From the NCBI RefSeq assembly GCF_020509005.1, contig NC_063013.1, forward strand, positions 6,448,001 to 6,512,000: 64,000 nucleotides of DNA, written 5' to 3'. The DNA is from Fulvia fulva (taxonomy: Eukaryota; Ascomycota; Dothideomycetes; Mycosphaerellales; Mycosphaerellaceae). Made by a program: the position numbers and the translations under genes. The notes beneath the pieces were generated by a model that saw nothing but the letters and a program-made list of their open reading frames with translations, searched no databases and was not told where the DNA came from. This document shows, in pieces, positions 10,625-20,703 of this stretch (its first letter is position 1; each line of letters begins with the position of its first letter).

Positions 10625-11167
10625 TCATCGTCCGAACAAGCTGAACAGGCCACTCAGGGACCCCCCAGCACCCCCTTCACCATGTCTAGCCGCCTCTTTC
10701 TCAATCCACTGGGTGAGGAACTGCTTGTCCTTCAACTGACCCAGGTCCGACACTTTCGTCTCAATCTGCGGCTCTTGGCGATCGAATGCCATCAGTGTCG
10801 GAGTCTTATTGATCATGTATCGTTGTGCAATACCAGTAACACCGCCGAGGTCTGGGCTGTCCATTTCGACCTCCACGAAGCCAACGGAGCCTTTGTCCTC
10901 ACCAATGCCGTCCTTCTCCAGCAGTCCACGGATGATCGGTGACACTTCGTCGCAGTCGCGGGACCAGGTCGTCATCCATAGTGTGAGAAGCGGGATGCGT
11001 GTACTAGCGGAGGCTAGCAGCAGTGTTTGGAGCTCGTCTTCGTTGCGGACGCGTGAGGGATAGATTCGGTTCTTGGCTTGAGCCGGCCGCGTCGTTGCAA
11101 AGGATCGAACGCTGCGAAATGCAATGCACTGGGAGCGTAGCGCTGATAGGACGGTCGTGACACGCAT
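10625..11167 (-). CDS. Mitochondrial thioredoxin-like protein lacking CxxC
   Basis: 180 aa, intronless. The N-terminus is rich in Arg/Ser with no acid (RSQCIAFRSVRSFATTRPAQ), a typical mitochondrial presequence. The thioredoxin fold shows in LLTLWMTTWSRDCDEVSPII, where the WCGPC site would be, and in the cis-proline loop NKTPTLMAF. The active-site pair is degenerate: WSRDCD keeps at most one Cys, so disulfide exchange is unlikely and a scaffold or chaperone role is more plausible (inference). It ends with a Gly-rich tail. It sits at the axis between the two divergent arms of the A/B array, next to the B3 relic. Confidence 0.8.
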   Translation of the reverse strand: MRVTTVLSALRSQCIAFRSVRSFATTRPAQAKNRIYPSRVRNEDELQTLLLASASTRIPLLTLWMTTWSRDCDEVSPIIRGLLEKDGIGEDKGSVGFVEVEMDSPDLGGVTGIAQRYMINKTPTLMAFDRQEPQIETKVSDLGQLKDKQFLTQWIEKEAARHGEGGAGGSLSGLFSLFGR

Positions 11168-11684
11168 CTTTGCTTACAGAATGGTAGTAATAATGTACGT
11201 GTAGAATGGTAAGTCTCGGGGTCCACGGCAAGCCGAGGATGCAGAGCACCGACTTTACCTCATCTCTGCTTCTCCGGTCTCCATAACATCGACGTATCGA
11301 CCATGCATGTCTGTCATACACTACACTGTGCCATCGAACATATGCTCTCCGTCCAAGCAATGGCACCCGATCCATCAGGCGTGCTATGGCCGCTCTGTAC
11401 CCTTCTGGCAACGAAGTAGTCATGCCTCCGTCAGTGATCATCATGTACGTTGTCGAGGCTGAAGACTTCGGCCTATGTATAACAGCATCTCTCTGGAGGC
11501 GCTGCTATCGCCTCATGACAGGCACAATGTAACAATCCGACCATTTTCGCCTTGGTCGACGAATCTCTGCCGCATCCGGCACAATCCTTTGTAAGTCGTC
11601 TCGCTTCGCTTCAAGTTTCTCATCAGGTCAAACTCACATACAGATACCTCGAGACTTGGAGCAACATACTCTATCGCTGGCTCC
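11168..11684. other. Divergent promoter region at the array axis
   Basis: 517 bp between the start of the thioredoxin-like gene (minus) and the start of B4 (plus). Minus-strand array members lie to the left and plus-strand members to the right. No coding segment recognised. Confidence 0.45.
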
Positions 11685-12692
11685 ATGGCTCTACCGGCAC
11701 CAGTAGGTCCACCTGGGTCCTGCCAAGACTGGGCGTTGTGGGCTCCCCAGATCCCTGGCTACACCTGCTCTACTCAACCCCCGAACCGGATGGGACGGCA
11801 AGACTGCCATCTATTTGGAACCTCGTCTCATCCAGGTGCATTCCACATGGTATGTGGCAGCTGTTACAATCTCAGTTGGGGTGTGCATGTGGGAGACTAT
11901 GACAATATCGTCTCCTGCTCACCAATAGGCACCCCAACTGGAGCAGCGCATCCAGCCTCAAACATTCCGGCTTCTAACATCGCTTGGCCACCATTACCAG
12001 CACCAGGCACATCACGATTTGGAGCCTTTTGGACCAGACTTTGCTCGGCTTGCGAACGCATCGAACAGGACAAGTTTGAAGAGTCAATCGCCTCCTTCAC
12101 GGGGTTTATGCCAGCTCCTGCTCCGGGACAAACACCTCCGGCGGATATGTGGGATTATCCTCGCAATACCTGCGGATGCCTCATAAAGATTGGATGGCCT
12201 GCGAATCTCGCTGCTCCGCCAGCCCCGGCGGCAGCTGCTGGCCAGCCTCCTGTTTTGCCCGTCGCGTTCGCTGCGCCCTGGAAACTATGTCAAAACGACC
12301 ACCAGACGCTCGTTGCCAACCTAGTGCGAGAAAAGAATAATAATGATATGTGGCTGAGAAACCTTAGTCGGACTGCCGATGGCAGATTATGTCTAGCATC
12401 AGCTGCGACTAAGAGACGGAGGGACCACCCAAAGAGCTCGAGTCATCGAGCATGCCGTTGCGGTGCAGATGTCGACACTTTACCACATCAGGCCAAAGTC
12501 CTGCTGTGCATGGGATGCAATGGGCTGAGGTGCTTGATTAGGAGGAGTGCTCCTGCCTCGAGGTATCAAAACACGCCGACTAGACCTCGTCGGAACATTA
12601 CCAAAAGTGGACCTGGCGGGACTTCGAGAGGCATAGGTGATATGACCTTGGGTCGTGAGACAAACCAGTTCTATGACACACGAGCTCGTTGA
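11685..12692 (+). CDS. Family B member B4: intronless Cys-rich protein
   Basis: Unknown function; 335 aa in one exon. Motifs: FHMVC57xxC60, FWTRLCSACERIEQ, NTCGCLIKIG, LCQND in place of CxxH, NNDMWLRNL, HRACRCGADVDT and LLCMGCNGL. It is the only full-length member with neither of the family's two introns, suggesting intron loss or an mRNA-derived copy. The C-terminal 50 residues (rich in Arg, Thr, Gly) are unlike the other members. The ATG at 11685 lies in a good context (TCCATGG) and gives the Pro/Ala-rich start seen in B5. A4 follows 206 bp downstream. Confidence 0.8.
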   Translation: MALPAPVGPPGSCQDWALWAPQIPGYTCSTQPPNRMGRQDCHLFGTSSHPGAFHMVCGSCYNLSWGVHVGDYDNIVSCSPIGTPTGAAHPASNIPASNIAWPPLPAPGTSRFGAFWTRLCSACERIEQDKFEESIASFTGFMPAPAPGQTPPADMWDYPRNTCGCLIKIGWPANLAAPPAPAAAAGQPPVLPVAFAAPWKLCQNDHQTLVANLVREKNNNDMWLRNLSRTADGRLCLASAATKRRRDHPKSSSHRACRCGADVDTLPHQAKVLLCMGCNGLRCLIRRSAPASRYQNTPTRPRRNITKSGPGGTSRGIGDMTLGRETNQFYDTRAR

Positions 12693-12898
12693 GATGGTGA
12701 GCTCGCCGACACGAACGATGCGAATGGCTGGAGCTGCCTGTTGACGAAGATGTGGTGAATGAAGCTTGATCGCTAGAGGTCGCAATTATTTTGCGGCCCG
12801 TGCCTTGGCGAGCATGACCTCGAACTCGATTCTACCTCAGCTGAAGTCGATGCGAAGTCGTCACCTTCTGCATCCGCACCATCACAGCACCACGCAGG

Positions 12899-13864
12899 AT
12901 GGCCACTGTCGACCACTTCTTCCGCGCTCCTCGTGAGCTACGCGACCGCTTCTACAAGAATGCGCTCAAAGGCGTCACCGTCGTCCATGTCAAGCACAAC
13001 TTCGTCAGGAACCAGCACTCCAAACCATTCGCACACCAGTGGCTGGTCCCAGTCATACCCGCCAACTCTCCACTAGTACAGATTGCAGGCGCAAATCGAC
13101 AAGCCAACGCCGAGGTCTACGAGTACGTCAAACGCCGAGCACTCAAGTACAACCACATCAAGATCATCGCTCGAGTCCTCGACTTCGACTTCCGAGCTCT
13201 CATCAAGTTCCTCGAGTCACTCACTCCTGCCGACGTTACCAAGATCAACAATGCCACTCAGCCAAAGCTGATCGTCCTCTTGAACGTGACCGACAGCAAC
13301 GCGATCGACGGCAAGAAGCTAGGCGCCTGGTTCCGCTTCCGCAAGACTGCCAGCGTGACGTTGACGTACTCAGTCGGCACCGATCCAGGTTTCAACGCTT
13401 CTCTACGACAGCTGTATACCATCAGCCTCGCTTTCGGCGGAAACGAGGAGATGAATAAGATCTACAAGGCCTGCGTTGAGTGGGAGGTAGGGCCCAGGGC
13501 CGTTGGTAGACAGGTGAAGCGCTGGTACGAGCCGCCTGCGAGGGATGTGGAAGAGGACTCGGAGGATGAGTTGGAGGAGTCGGAGGTGCTGCGTGGTTCC
13601 AGAGGAGCTGCGAAGACATCGAAGGATGTGGAGCGCAAGACGGAAAGCAAGAAGGTCAATCCGAGTCAAGGCAGTGCCGATGCAGCACGTAAGTCGACTG
13701 GTCTGCTCGGATTGATATCAGGATTCGCGGCTGGTTATGGTGGGGAGGATGAAGGCGAGGGCGAGGAAAGTGACGTGGAAGAGGAAGAAGACGAAGAGGA
13801 GGAGGAGAGTAGTGAGAGCGATGTGGACTCTGACATGATGAGCGATAGCGATGATGACGAGTGA
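12899..13864 (+). CDS. Family A member A4: F-box-like N-terminus, acidic tail
   Basis: Unknown function; 321 aa, intronless. N-terminus RAPRELRDRFYKNALKG fits the LPxELRxxIY-type helix with Arg in place of Leu. A segment VLDFDFRALIKFLESL matches the family core, followed by PKLIVLLNVTDSN. The C-terminal third has Lys/Ser-rich linkers and two acidic blocks, the last 45 residues nearly all Glu, Asp and Ser. B4 is 206 bp upstream on the same strand. Confidence 0.76.
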   Translation: MATVDHFFRAPRELRDRFYKNALKGVTVVHVKHNFVRNQHSKPFAHQWLVPVIPANSPLVQIAGANRQANAEVYEYVKRRALKYNHIKIIARVLDFDFRALIKFLESLTPADVTKINNATQPKLIVLLNVTDSNAIDGKKLGAWFRFRKTASVTLTYSVGTDPGFNASLRQLYTISLAFGGNEEMNKIYKACVEWEVGPRAVGRQVKRWYEPPARDVEEDSEDELEESEVLRGSRGAAKTSKDVERKTESKKVNPSQGSADAARKSTGLLGLISGFAAGYGGEDEGEGEESDVEEEEDEEEEESSESDVDSDMMSDSDDDE

Positions 13865-14769
13865 GTGGGATGGATGGAGAGGTCCTATCATCGTGCAAGC
13901 ACAAGCAGATAGTCGATGCCCATATTCGAGCAGCAATGTAAACGTACAATTCGCTGCTTCCACTTTAGTCGCTTTCTTCCCACTGCCTGAGATCGGCATC
14001 CTCTACTCGAATCGTTTGGAACGTACTATTAGTGATCCATATGTTAGTACAGAGTGACGAGATATGCAATGACTGCTGCTGCGTGGGAACTTGTGGCTGT
14101 CTACTCGTGGCTATCCAATAAACACTGTGATCGAAGCTGGGCACTTCCTCTTCGCTTTCACCCTCGTTCTTTCAAATTCCTATCACTATCTTCCTCGATT
14201 GTTCCTGGTTCATCTCATGTTATCAATCGCAGGCGCTTTCTCCTGCTTACTGCCGTGCGCAGATGCAAAGACTTATGTCTAGGTGCGTCTCGAGAGACCA
14301 AGGATCATCACGGAGTAAAAAACGGCAGGAGACTGGTCCCTTTCACGTTTACACAATCAATGCTACCAGGACGGTATGCATTGTGCAAGCAGCAACGAAC
14401 GACTCTGGCTCGAGATGTGATCGTCGCCCCTCAGGTTTGCGCGTTGGTCGTCAAAGCCATGAACAAACACCCATTTCTGCGCAAGAAGTCCAATCGAGTA
14501 CTCGCCACATGACAAACGAGTCAAGATGTCACTTCTGACTGAGTGTGCTGATGATAGGTGCCGTGCATCGGATTCATGTGTTCCAAAAGAGATAATCGAC
14601 TCATAGACAATGAATAGACACTGCACGGCTTGGACAAAGAAGCATGGCAAAAGATTTGTCCACATCCGGCATCTTTGTTTGGGCCATCACTCGCAGCCAG
14701 CGAGCCTCATCGCTCGATAGAGCCACCTACTGAGCTGATTAGTCACATACACCTCGAAGATCTTTCCAC
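13865..14769. other. Intergenic between modules B4-A4 and B5-A5
   Basis: 905 bp. Several short ORFs in all frames, none with A or B motifs. Presumably the A4 3' UTR and the B5 promoter. Confidence 0.4.
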
Positions 14770-15888
14770 ATGGCCGCACCTCCAGCAGTACCAGCACCAG
14801 CTGCAGCTGCTCCTCCGACCCCTGCAGCTCTGCCTTTTACCACTGGTCCGGATTGCCACGATCGCGCCTATCAGACAAATCGAACTACACCTTGTAGCGA
14901 TCGTCCTGGCCACTCTCACTGGCGAAAACACTATTGTACTCACATCAACACATACCATGATCGGAACTACAGAGTGTGTGGCGCTTGCTCTGATAACACG
15001 GATGCTCAACCGTGGGCACAGCAAGGCCACATCGATATCATGCAAATTGGATTCCCAGGGAACAATCCTTTCACTCCACCCGCACCAGGAGCAGCTGGAG
15101 GCTTTCCATGGCCGGCAGGGACGAAAGGGACCTGGACTGGCTTCTTGACGAGGCTTTGCAAACAATGTGAATGCCTTGAACAACAAAAGCTATGGGAGTT
15201 TGTCAACCAGACCCCGGGTCAATATTATCGAAACTGGCGTCGCAACAATACACCAACATATGCGGACTGGCGCGAACCTGGAGACTTTCCTCGCAACAAG
15301 TGTACTTGTCTCTTCAAGCTTGGCACTACAGGCCCTGCTCCTGGCCTAGGAGGCCTGGAGGATCCAAGAATGTGTATAAGGCATCGTATGAGACGGTGGA
15401 ACAATATAATCGCGAACAGAGATCGAAACGACCGGTGGCTCCGCTCTATTGCCATTGACAAGAACACGCAAGAGCTCTGTACTGCTAGTCCGAGGAGACT
15501 GAGTAGTAGGGACTGCAAAAGTACTCAAGCGTATCGTGCTTGCCGGTAAGCCATCCTGCCCCTCGAACACGATCACAACTGACTGGCACTCCTAGATGCG
15601 GATCCGAAGTTGAAACCCCGATACAGCCCGCATCAGCTGTTGCGGGTGGTGCGGAAGTATGGTAAGTAGATCAAGTCTTATCTGCTGTTCGTCATTAATA
15701 TGATACGCAGGCAATGCATGGGCTGCGAGAATCTGGTCCACGTAGTCGACCCTGGCGGTCCTTCATCGCAGTATCAAGGTCCTTATGATGTCGATAACCT
15801 CAGAGAAACGGCCGAGCGTGCTTGCAAAAAGTCGCGGAGTCGAGGAGATGTCAGCTTACGCCGCGAGAAACTCGAGCGTAAGGTTTAG
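14770..15888 (+). CDS. Family B member B5: Cys-rich putative zinc-binding protein
   Basis: Unknown function; 339 aa in exons 14770-15545, 15596-15661 and 15711-15888. Both introns are GT-AG (GTAAGC...TAG, GTAAGT...CAG). Motifs: PCSDRPGH, YRVCGACSDN, FLTRLCKQCECLEQ, NKCTCLFKLG, MCIRHRMRRW followed by RDRNDRWLRSI, RACRCGSEVET, QCMGCENLV. The first intron interrupts RACR just before CG, as in B1 and B2 but in a different phase. The second splits the Trp codon four codons before the CMGC glycine, whereas in B1/B2 it follows CM directly. The N-terminus is Ala/Pro-rich. A5 begins 161 bp downstream, the tightest module. Confidence 0.84.
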
Positions 15889-16049
15889 CATGTGATTAGC
15901 CTCGCAAGCTTGCCGCTTTCTAACCCATTCACTCGACATGGGTCCGAGCTTCTCTCGGTCGGAACAAGTCACAATCTCAATTTCTCCTTCTCCCAAGCAT
16001 CAACAACGCGACATCTTGCGAGTGATCCTCGTCTCGAATCACCACCCAC

Positions 16050-17327
16050 ATGAGTGAGAACACTGTCATGAATACCGCAGACACCACGAATCTTGATGAT
16101 CAGCATATCATGCAAACACGTCGCAAATGGAGAGGTCATCAACCACCACCTCCTCAGGATGTCTGGTCCACGCGATTCCCGGATCTTCCAGCGGAAATCC
16201 GCAACACGATCTACGACATGGTGCTTGACGGCAAGTCTCGCATGCACATCAAGCAGCATCCGCACACTAGGGGGGAGCTGGTCTTCGAGGAAGCGGCCTT
16301 TGATGTACCGGACGAGATACACGCAGAATACTACAGCTTGATGGAAGCGCATGCTTGGGAGAAAGACACCACCATCGTCTGTACGGTGCCAAACTTCTAT
16401 CTCGACCAGGCGATACCTATCTACAACAGGATCTTCGGTAGCAAGAAGAATCCAAGTCCAGTTCCCAAAGGCGGTCATGGTTGGAGGCCCAAGTTGATGA
16501 TCAGATGCGACTTCGATATGAATATGCACGATTATCGAGTCAAAAAAGGTGTCGTCCGAAGCATGAAGACGTGGTTCAACCGAGTCCAGTCAGATGGCGA
16601 CACCGACGAGATAGACTACGAGATTGGCCAGTTCAGTAAAGGTTGGACTATCCAGAATCCTATCATGGTCCTTCGACAGAAGGAGCGTACTTTGAAATGT
16701 GCCGAGTTCTACAAGTTGGGTGGACACTTCCAGCAGCAGATGATCGCTCGACAAAAAGTAACTGACGGCAGATCTCGTCTATTCCGTCTTCTACAAGTCG
16801 ATGATACTGACGACGAGATGGAAGATGACGACGATGAGTATTTGGAGGACGACGAGATGCCCGATCATGTCGAGCACACCAATGAAGGGCATAAGAAGCC
16901 AGCAGATCAGAAGGGTACTAAGGGAGAGATGCACGCAGATACTATCGACAACAACGGCCGCGAACAAAGCCCCGTCCAAGGCCAGGCCGACGATGCGAGA
17001 AGCTTGAATGAAGACGACTGCTTGGATGATTTCGATAACACACAACATGACTTGAGCGACCTTCAGGATGATGTGCCCGACGATCGACATGAGGACGAGA
17101 GTGTAGCCCGCGTGTACACCACCGAAGATGATATGAATGTGTATTCTGACAGCGGGGACGAGGAAGACTCTGACGAGGAACCATTGCCAGAGAATGAGCT
17201 TGAGGGTGACGAAGATGATTGGATGCCTGATGTGGGATACTACAACGAGCGAAGATATGGTCACTTGCAAGGTGGCGACCCTCCATCCTGGCTGGACGTG
17301 GCTCTTTTCAGAGCTGGACAGGCCTAG
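16050..17327 (+). CDS. Family A member A5 (divergent): F-box-like, acidic tail
   Basis: Unknown function; 425 aa, intronless, the longest member. After a 45-residue leader it has FPDLPAEIRNTIYDMVLDG, a textbook F-box-like LPxEIRxxIY helix. The middle (IVCTVPNFYLDQAIPIYNRIF, LMIRCDFDMNMHDYRVKK) only loosely resembles A1-A4. The last 190 residues are dominated by Asp/Glu. B5 lies 161 bp upstream. Placement in family A rests on position, N-terminal helix and acidic tail more than on alignment. Confidence 0.72.
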   Translation: MSENTVMNTADTTNLDDQHIMQTRRKWRGHQPPPPQDVWSTRFPDLPAEIRNTIYDMVLDGKSRMHIKQHPHTRGELVFEEAAFDVPDEIHAEYYSLMEAHAWEKDTTIVCTVPNFYLDQAIPIYNRIFGSKKNPSPVPKGGHGWRPKLMIRCDFDMNMHDYRVKKGVVRSMKTWFNRVQSDGDTDEIDYEIGQFSKGWTIQNPIMVLRQKERTLKCAEFYKLGGHFQQQMIARQKVTDGRSRLFRLLQVDDTDDEMEDDDDEYLEDDEMPDHVEHTNEGHKKPADQKGTKGEMHADTIDNNGREQSPVQGQADDARSLNEDDCLDDFDNTQHDLSDLQDDVPDDRHEDESVARVYTTEDDMNVYSDSGDEEDSDEEPLPENELEGDEDDWMPDVGYYNERRYGHLQGGDPPSWLDVALFRAGQA

Positions 17328-18530
17328 CGTCGCTGGTCTTGATGATCTGGGGGTGGCTAAGCTCCCACACATCGCGCGATCACTCCTTCCAGCTCTTCTC
17401 GAGCGAGTCTTCTGGCCTACTACGTCTAGCCCCCAGCTCTGTTGACTTCACTACCATGACTGACGAGATACATGGTCTATGCTCGCCGTTCCGAGCATGA
17501 GTCCCACACTGGAACTCCAGGGACAGCACTGTCACCTCTGCAAGTGGCGCATGTGTCGCGATCGCTGGACACGTCGTTCGTTTGGTTAAACATGGCGCGA
17601 CCTGCACGCACCGCTTCGATCTTGCTGCTTACTTTGTGCCTTGGTCAGCTGAACTAATCCGTCGTCCTTCCGGAAGAATTCCCACTTGGGGGCACTACGC
17701 TTGTCTATCGCGATCTCATGTGGCATCGTGGCTTTTTCTTTTTGAGGTCTTACGCGAGCGGGATTTCTCTTGTGACAGGGGCTTGGGGGTCTTTCATTGA
17801 TGGTAACGTTGGCTGGCAGGGCAGTCTGCTCAGAAGCTCGAAGTGTCAAAACAGTTTGCAGTGTTCTCTCAAGGTAGCCTACCAGACATTCTCTCACAGT
17901 CCATGTACCGGACCCATAATGCTTGTTTAGAAACTCGAAAAAGTGACTTTCAAGCAGCAAACACGCGGATAACAAATGATTCAAAGTGCATACCTATGTC
18001 GCTGCAAGAACGAATGCAAGCTCTCCAATAGCTACGTAGTCCTTGGTGACATCGCCGGACAACCGTGATCTCTCCACCTGCTCTGAATGCACAGATCTCT
18101 TGAACAGGCTAAAGGGAATAAGGCAAGATTTCAATGGTGGATCGGCGTCATGTTCTTCAGCGCGCGGTAGTCCTATTGACAGCCTAAAGAAGTTGCGAGG
18201 AAGGACATGGTCGAGTTTGACGATTTAAACATTGAACCAAGAACCGCGCTAGTGCGCACAGATGACTCAGCCTCTGCTTTCACGTGACAGCGACGCGATC
18301 AAAACACTGGAAAATCTTTCACACTTCGTGTTTCGTGACCTAACATGATCTAGTGCTTCGCCGGGATTCGAACATTCCTTGGCTCTTTCTCTTGTCTATC
18401 GTGTTCTGTCACCTCAAGCAGAGTGACGACAGATAACTAGTCGGAGGGTTCGTCAGCATGGCAGCGGCTGCTTCGAGTTCTGCTCGTCGCGTGGATCTCT
18501 CCCAATTTCAGATGCATCGACCCTGGTGCC
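17328..18530. other. Long intergenic stretch upstream of the Zn2Cys6 gene
   Basis: 1.2 kb marking the end of the A/B array. No A/B relic or transposon seen. A B-box-like TTCGAATCC on the minus strand near 18370 was examined as a possible tRNA and rejected. Confidence 0.4.
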
Positions 18531-20402
18531 ATGGATTCCGCCACGAAGCCCCAGGCTAGAAACATGAACGCGAAGGCCACCAGGCGAGGAGTCAAGAAGA
18601 GTCGTGGAGGCTGCTCCAGATGCAAATCGCAGCATTTGAAATGCGATGAACGACGTCCTAAATGTGGACGATGCGAGCGCCTTGGTGTGATTTGTCCAGG
18701 CTATTCGCAGCCGTTGAAGTGGTCTACAAAGCACGAAGTCGTAGCTCAAGCAACGACGCCAGCAACATATCAAACTCCGGTGGAGACTCCGCAGGACATA
18801 CAAGAGCATAGCTTTCCACTCTCTCCCGCTATTGATCTATTGGATTGGTCGAGAACTCCATTTCCGTCTTCTTTGCCGCAGCAGGTAGCAGAGACCCAGC
18901 CTGAAATCGCGCAAAACGAGCTCGATCCAGCTCCATTTGAGGCATTCCCGGAACCCGGATTTGATTGGTCTCAGGCCCACCTGCCCTTCGATCTCACGGA
19001 TCATGATCTGAATATGCAGCTCGTGCGACAAGACAGTCCTGAGGCACGATCACAGCCATTGTTGAGATCTTTGGGTGCAAGAGTGCAGGAGACGACTTCA
19101 AGGATCCAGAATTCAATCTTCCATGAACCTTCGGAGCTGCTGTCCTACTACTTCAAAGTCGTGCCTCAACTCTATTCTATGTTTGACAGCTCCAAGAACC
19201 CATTTCGCTCTGCTGTGTCGAACGCATTCAACGACTCTTTAGCAGTCAATTTGGCAGCTCAAGGCATGGCGGCGGCATGCCTAGTCGAAGTCCATCCCCG
19301 CTTCTCTGCTATTGGGACCCAACTACGGGAGCAAGCCTTGGAGGCAGTGAAGCATGAAACGGACCAGGAGTACAATGCAATGCTGGCGCTCACGATGTCT
19401 GGTCCCACTGGAAACTGGTTTAGGCCACAGGACCTAGACATCACCTCATATCGCACTATGAGGGAAAGGCTTGACACTTTGGCCGCATCGGGCGCTGTTG
19501 GTGAGAAGTATACGTGGTTCCGGGAAGCCCTCGTTCAGTGGGACATGCTCCTGGCATACGCTGCCGACGCGTCGACTCTGCCGCCCAGTATCAGGCTGCC
19601 GCGCGCAATCGGACTCCCTGGAAGAAAGCAAACAGTACATCCTTGGAACGGAGTAGCGCGTGAGACGCTGGAGATCCTCGGAGAAATAGGACGATTGGTA
19701 CGAAGCAATAGGACGCGACACCTCAACCAGACTTTCATTACCCAGGCACATATCCACCAGATGGCTCACGATCTCCAACGAGCCCAAGACCTCGAACATC
19801 GTCTCCTGGCGGTGCAGTATCCTGCTATTGACGAAATTGCCAGTACCGAGGATGAGAACACCCCGTTGTGGCATGTCACCACCTTGGCTGAGCTACAGCG
19901 CTATGCCGGGCTGTTGCAATTGTACCATGTCTTTCCCGACTTGCTATCGGCAAGATTAGATGTGCATCACTTGGATTTGGACGACGCGCAAACGATCTCC
20001 GCCTTGAATCAGCAGCGGAGCCAATGGCGGACTTCCTTCGCTCTTGAGGCGTTGCGCATGCTTGAGACCATTCCATTCGAGACTGGCATCAAAGACTTTC
20101 AGCCTTTCCTTCTTGTGGCTTTTGCAAGCGAATTAGTCTGCGAGGGGGTCCAAAGCACCGAATTTCAGCTGGAGATACCTACTACAGACAGCAATATTAG
20201 TAAGGAGTTTGCTGAGGTTGCGATGATGCGAAAGTTCACGATAGATCGTCTCTCTTCTTTGCTCCGGACTATACCGCCCAAGCCTATTCGCATATGCCTT
20301 GACATCGTAAAGGAAACCTGGAGACGAATTGACAACGGTCAGCCGCAGGTCTACTGGCTGGATGTTATGATCGAGAATGGCTGGGAGACAATTCTCGCTT
20401 GA
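18531..20402 (+). CDS. Zn(II)2Cys6 fungal transcription factor
   Basis: 623 aa, intronless. DNA-binding binuclear zinc cluster near residues 29-56: CSRCKSQHLKCDERRPKCGRC... with Cx2Cx6Cx6Cx2Cx6C spacing, preceded by basic RRGVKKSRGG. A Pro/Gln-rich linker and a long helical regulatory region follow, consistent with the Fungal_trans_2-type middle domain. Target genes are unknown. It lies between the A/B array and an interrupted AAA gene; a regulatory link to the array is speculation. Confidence 0.9.
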   Translation: MDSATKPQARNMNAKATRRGVKKSRGGCSRCKSQHLKCDERRPKCGRCERLGVICPGYSQPLKWSTKHEVVAQATTPATYQTPVETPQDIQEHSFPLSPAIDLLDWSRTPFPSSLPQQVAETQPEIAQNELDPAPFEAFPEPGFDWSQAHLPFDLTDHDLNMQLVRQDSPEARSQPLLRSLGARVQETTSRIQNSIFHEPSELLSYYFKVVPQLYSMFDSSKNPFRSAVSNAFNDSLAVNLAAQGMAAACLVEVHPRFSAIGTQLREQALEAVKHETDQEYNAMLALTMSGPTGNWFRPQDLDITSYRTMRERLDTLAASGAVGEKYTWFREALVQWDMLLAYAADASTLPPSIRLPRAIGLPGRKQTVHPWNGVARETLEILGEIGRLVRSNRTRHLNQTFITQAHIHQMAHDLQRAQDLEHRLLAVQYPAIDEIASTEDENTPLWHVTTLAELQRYAGLLQLYHVFPDLLSARLDVHHLDLDDAQTISALNQQRSQWRTSFALEALRMLETIPFETGIKDFQPFLLVAFASELVCEGVQSTEFQLEIPTTDSNISKEFAEVAMMRKFTIDRLSSLLRTIPPKPIRICLDIVKETWRRIDNGQPQVYWLDVMIENGWETILA

Positions 20403-20703
20403 GATCTCTGCAGAAAGGGACAAGGACTGATGACTGCCGCCGAGCGCTTCGCGTTATTTTCGAAGCAAACATTCCTGCTCTCATTTGCGGGTGGGTTGCT
20501 GCGTGCCCCCGAATATGGCAATTTGCGAGAAGCAAGAGCGCATCGCGCTGATCCACGAAGAACTATAACCCGTTCGCCGCTTCCGCAATTACCCATTGGA
20601 ATCTTGGCATCAGCTTTTGGTCATGCAGTGCCAGACTTACGGCCCACGTACAAGCAGGACCAATCTCGAAGCATGTGATCGAAACCTGTTTTGGATTACA
20701 TCT
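20403..20703. other. Convergent intergenic stretch
   Basis: Between the Zn2Cys6 gene (plus) and the end of the AAA reading frame (minus). No feature seen. Confidence 0.4.

Noticed and set aside
18340..18400. Possible tRNA on the minus strand (GTTCGAATCCCGGCG)
   Set aside because: The T-loop sequence fits, but the T-stem arms do not pair, only five acceptor pairs can be made, and no A-box/D-arm is found at the right distance.
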